A DNA stretch of 64,000 nucleotides from Motiliproteus sp963974645 (lineage in GTDB: Bacteria; Pseudomonadota; Gammaproteobacteria; Pseudomonadales; Balneatricaceae): assembly GCA_963974645.1 (NCBI GenBank), contig CAXBEA010000007.1, forward strand, positions 1 through 64,000, in the 5' to 3' direction. The notes beneath the pieces were generated by a model. It did no database searches, had not been told where the DNA came from, and saw nothing but the letters and a program-made list of their open reading frames with translations. A program made the position numbers and the translations under genes. Below are positions 63,410-64,000 of this stretch, one piece after another (within the stretch, counting starts at the first letter, position 1; each line of letters begins with the position of its first letter).

Positions 63410-64000
63410 ATGGGCAGCTTCCTCGATACGCTAGCATTTTCCTTCTCGATTACCGGGCCTATCTTCGTCGTCTTGGCGCTTGGGGTACTGCTCAGTCGCC
63501 GCGGCATGATCAACGATAACTTTGTTGATATCGGCTCACGCCTGGTGTTCAACATTACCCTGCCTTCGCTACTTTTTATCAGTATTAGCCAGACCAGTAT
63601 TGAACAGGCCGCCAATTTTAAACTTATCGGAGTCGGGCTGGTCGGCACTCTAATCGCTTATCTGCTATTAGAACTGATCGCTGCTCGCAGGGTATACCCG
63701 AGCACAGAGCGCGGCGTGGTGGTCCAGGGTGGCTTTCGTTCCAATATGGGTATTATCGGCCTGGCCTACTGTGTCAACGCCTACGGCGATCAAGGGCTGG
63801 TCAGCGCATCGCTGTATCTGGCATTGGTGACAATACTGTTCAACATCCTCTCGGTGATCACTCTCAGTCGCTCGCTGAACCGAGGTGCTGGGGTGCGCGC
63901 AACGCTACTTGGCATCGCCAAAAACCCATTAATCCTGGGTATTCTTCTCGCCCTTCCGGTCGCCTGGCTCGGGATAGAGCTACCACAACTGGTTATTCGA
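63410..64000 (+). CDS. AEC-family (auxin efflux carrier-like) permease, partial
   Basis: The frame is open from the ATG to the window end (197 residues visible, no stop). It begins MGSFLDTLAFSFSITGPIFV with strong hydrophobic segments, and contains NITLPSLLFISIS and the GGFRSNMGIIGLAYCVNAYG block typical of bacterial auxin-efflux-carrier (MdcF/YfdV-like) transporters. The substrate is unknown. About half of a typical 310-residue protein is present. Confidence 0.88.
   Translation, partial: MGSFLDTLAFSFSITGPIFVVLALGVLLSRRGMINDNFVDIGSRLVFNITLPSLLFISISQTSIEQAANFKLIGVGLVGTLIAYLLLELIAARRVYPSTERGVVVQGGFRSNMGIIGLAYCVNAYGDQGLVSASLYLALVTILFNILSVITLSRSLNRGAGVRATLLGIAKNPLILGILLALPVAWLGIELPQLVIR

Overview
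The window comes from a gammaproteobacterium, most likely of the Oceanospirillales/Pseudomonadales group. The evidence is gene content and order: oxyR-recG, coaD beside a YfhL-type ferredoxin, and comM-ubiK-glnK-amtB, together with HexR, ElbB, EttA, Rep and UbiK homologues. No rRNA, tRNA or CRISPR array was recognised. The species cannot be named from this sequence alone.

Left third (about 0.6-13.4 kb, minus strand): a complete urea-nitrogen locus. urtABCDE encodes a high-affinity urea ABC importer. ureD-ureA-ureB-ureC-ureE-ureF-ureG encodes nickel urease and its maturation proteins, and a NiCoT/UreH-type nickel permease follows. A sigma-54 promoter and an NtrC-like site lie upstream of urtA. 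The glnK-amtB operon at 54 kb has a sigma-54 promoter and two NtrC-like sites. Urea uptake, hydrolysis and ammonium sensing/uptake therefore look like one nitrogen-starvation regulon. Small scars interrupt the urease locus: a LuxR-type HTH remnant between ureG and the nickel permease, a 47-bp tandem duplication of the ureC tail, and a truncated integrase at the left edge.

Accessory region (13.6-30.4 kb): first a six-gene, tightly coupled type I restriction-modification operon (WYL-domain regulator, hsdM, hsdS, a DNA-binding protein, a Fic/Doc protein, hsdR), with an in-frame seven-residue repeat expansion inside HsdM. Next comes ettA. The segment that follows (24.6-29.45 kb) is bracketed by a broken 3' copy of a RIO kinase gene and a broken 3' copy of ettA. 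The intact RIO gene lies just beyond it, so the ancestral ettA/RIO convergent pair has been partly duplicated or split by an inserted segment. The cargo is an MgtC/DUF4010 membrane protein, an IS110 transposase remnant, and a 697-residue protein that joins a SEC-C zinc motif, a coiled coil and a RelE/ParE-like C-terminal domain. That fusion is the best candidate here for an undescribed system.

Right half (30.6-64 kb): mostly core genes. These include a cold-shock protein, a cupredoxin lipoprotein divergent from a DsbA-like protein, a DUF501 protein, ferredoxin, coaD, an M48 lipoprotein protease, a HexR-like regulator, and a trio of TonB receptor, orphan periplasmic binding protein and hybrid histidine kinase. 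Then come elbB, an NAD-dependent epimerase-like gene, oxyR-recG, REP-like palindromes, rep, an EAL phosphodiesterase with degenerate GGDEF, comM, ubiK, glnK-amtB, topB, a large PrsT-like TPR protein, modABC, and the start of an AEC-family permease that runs off the window.
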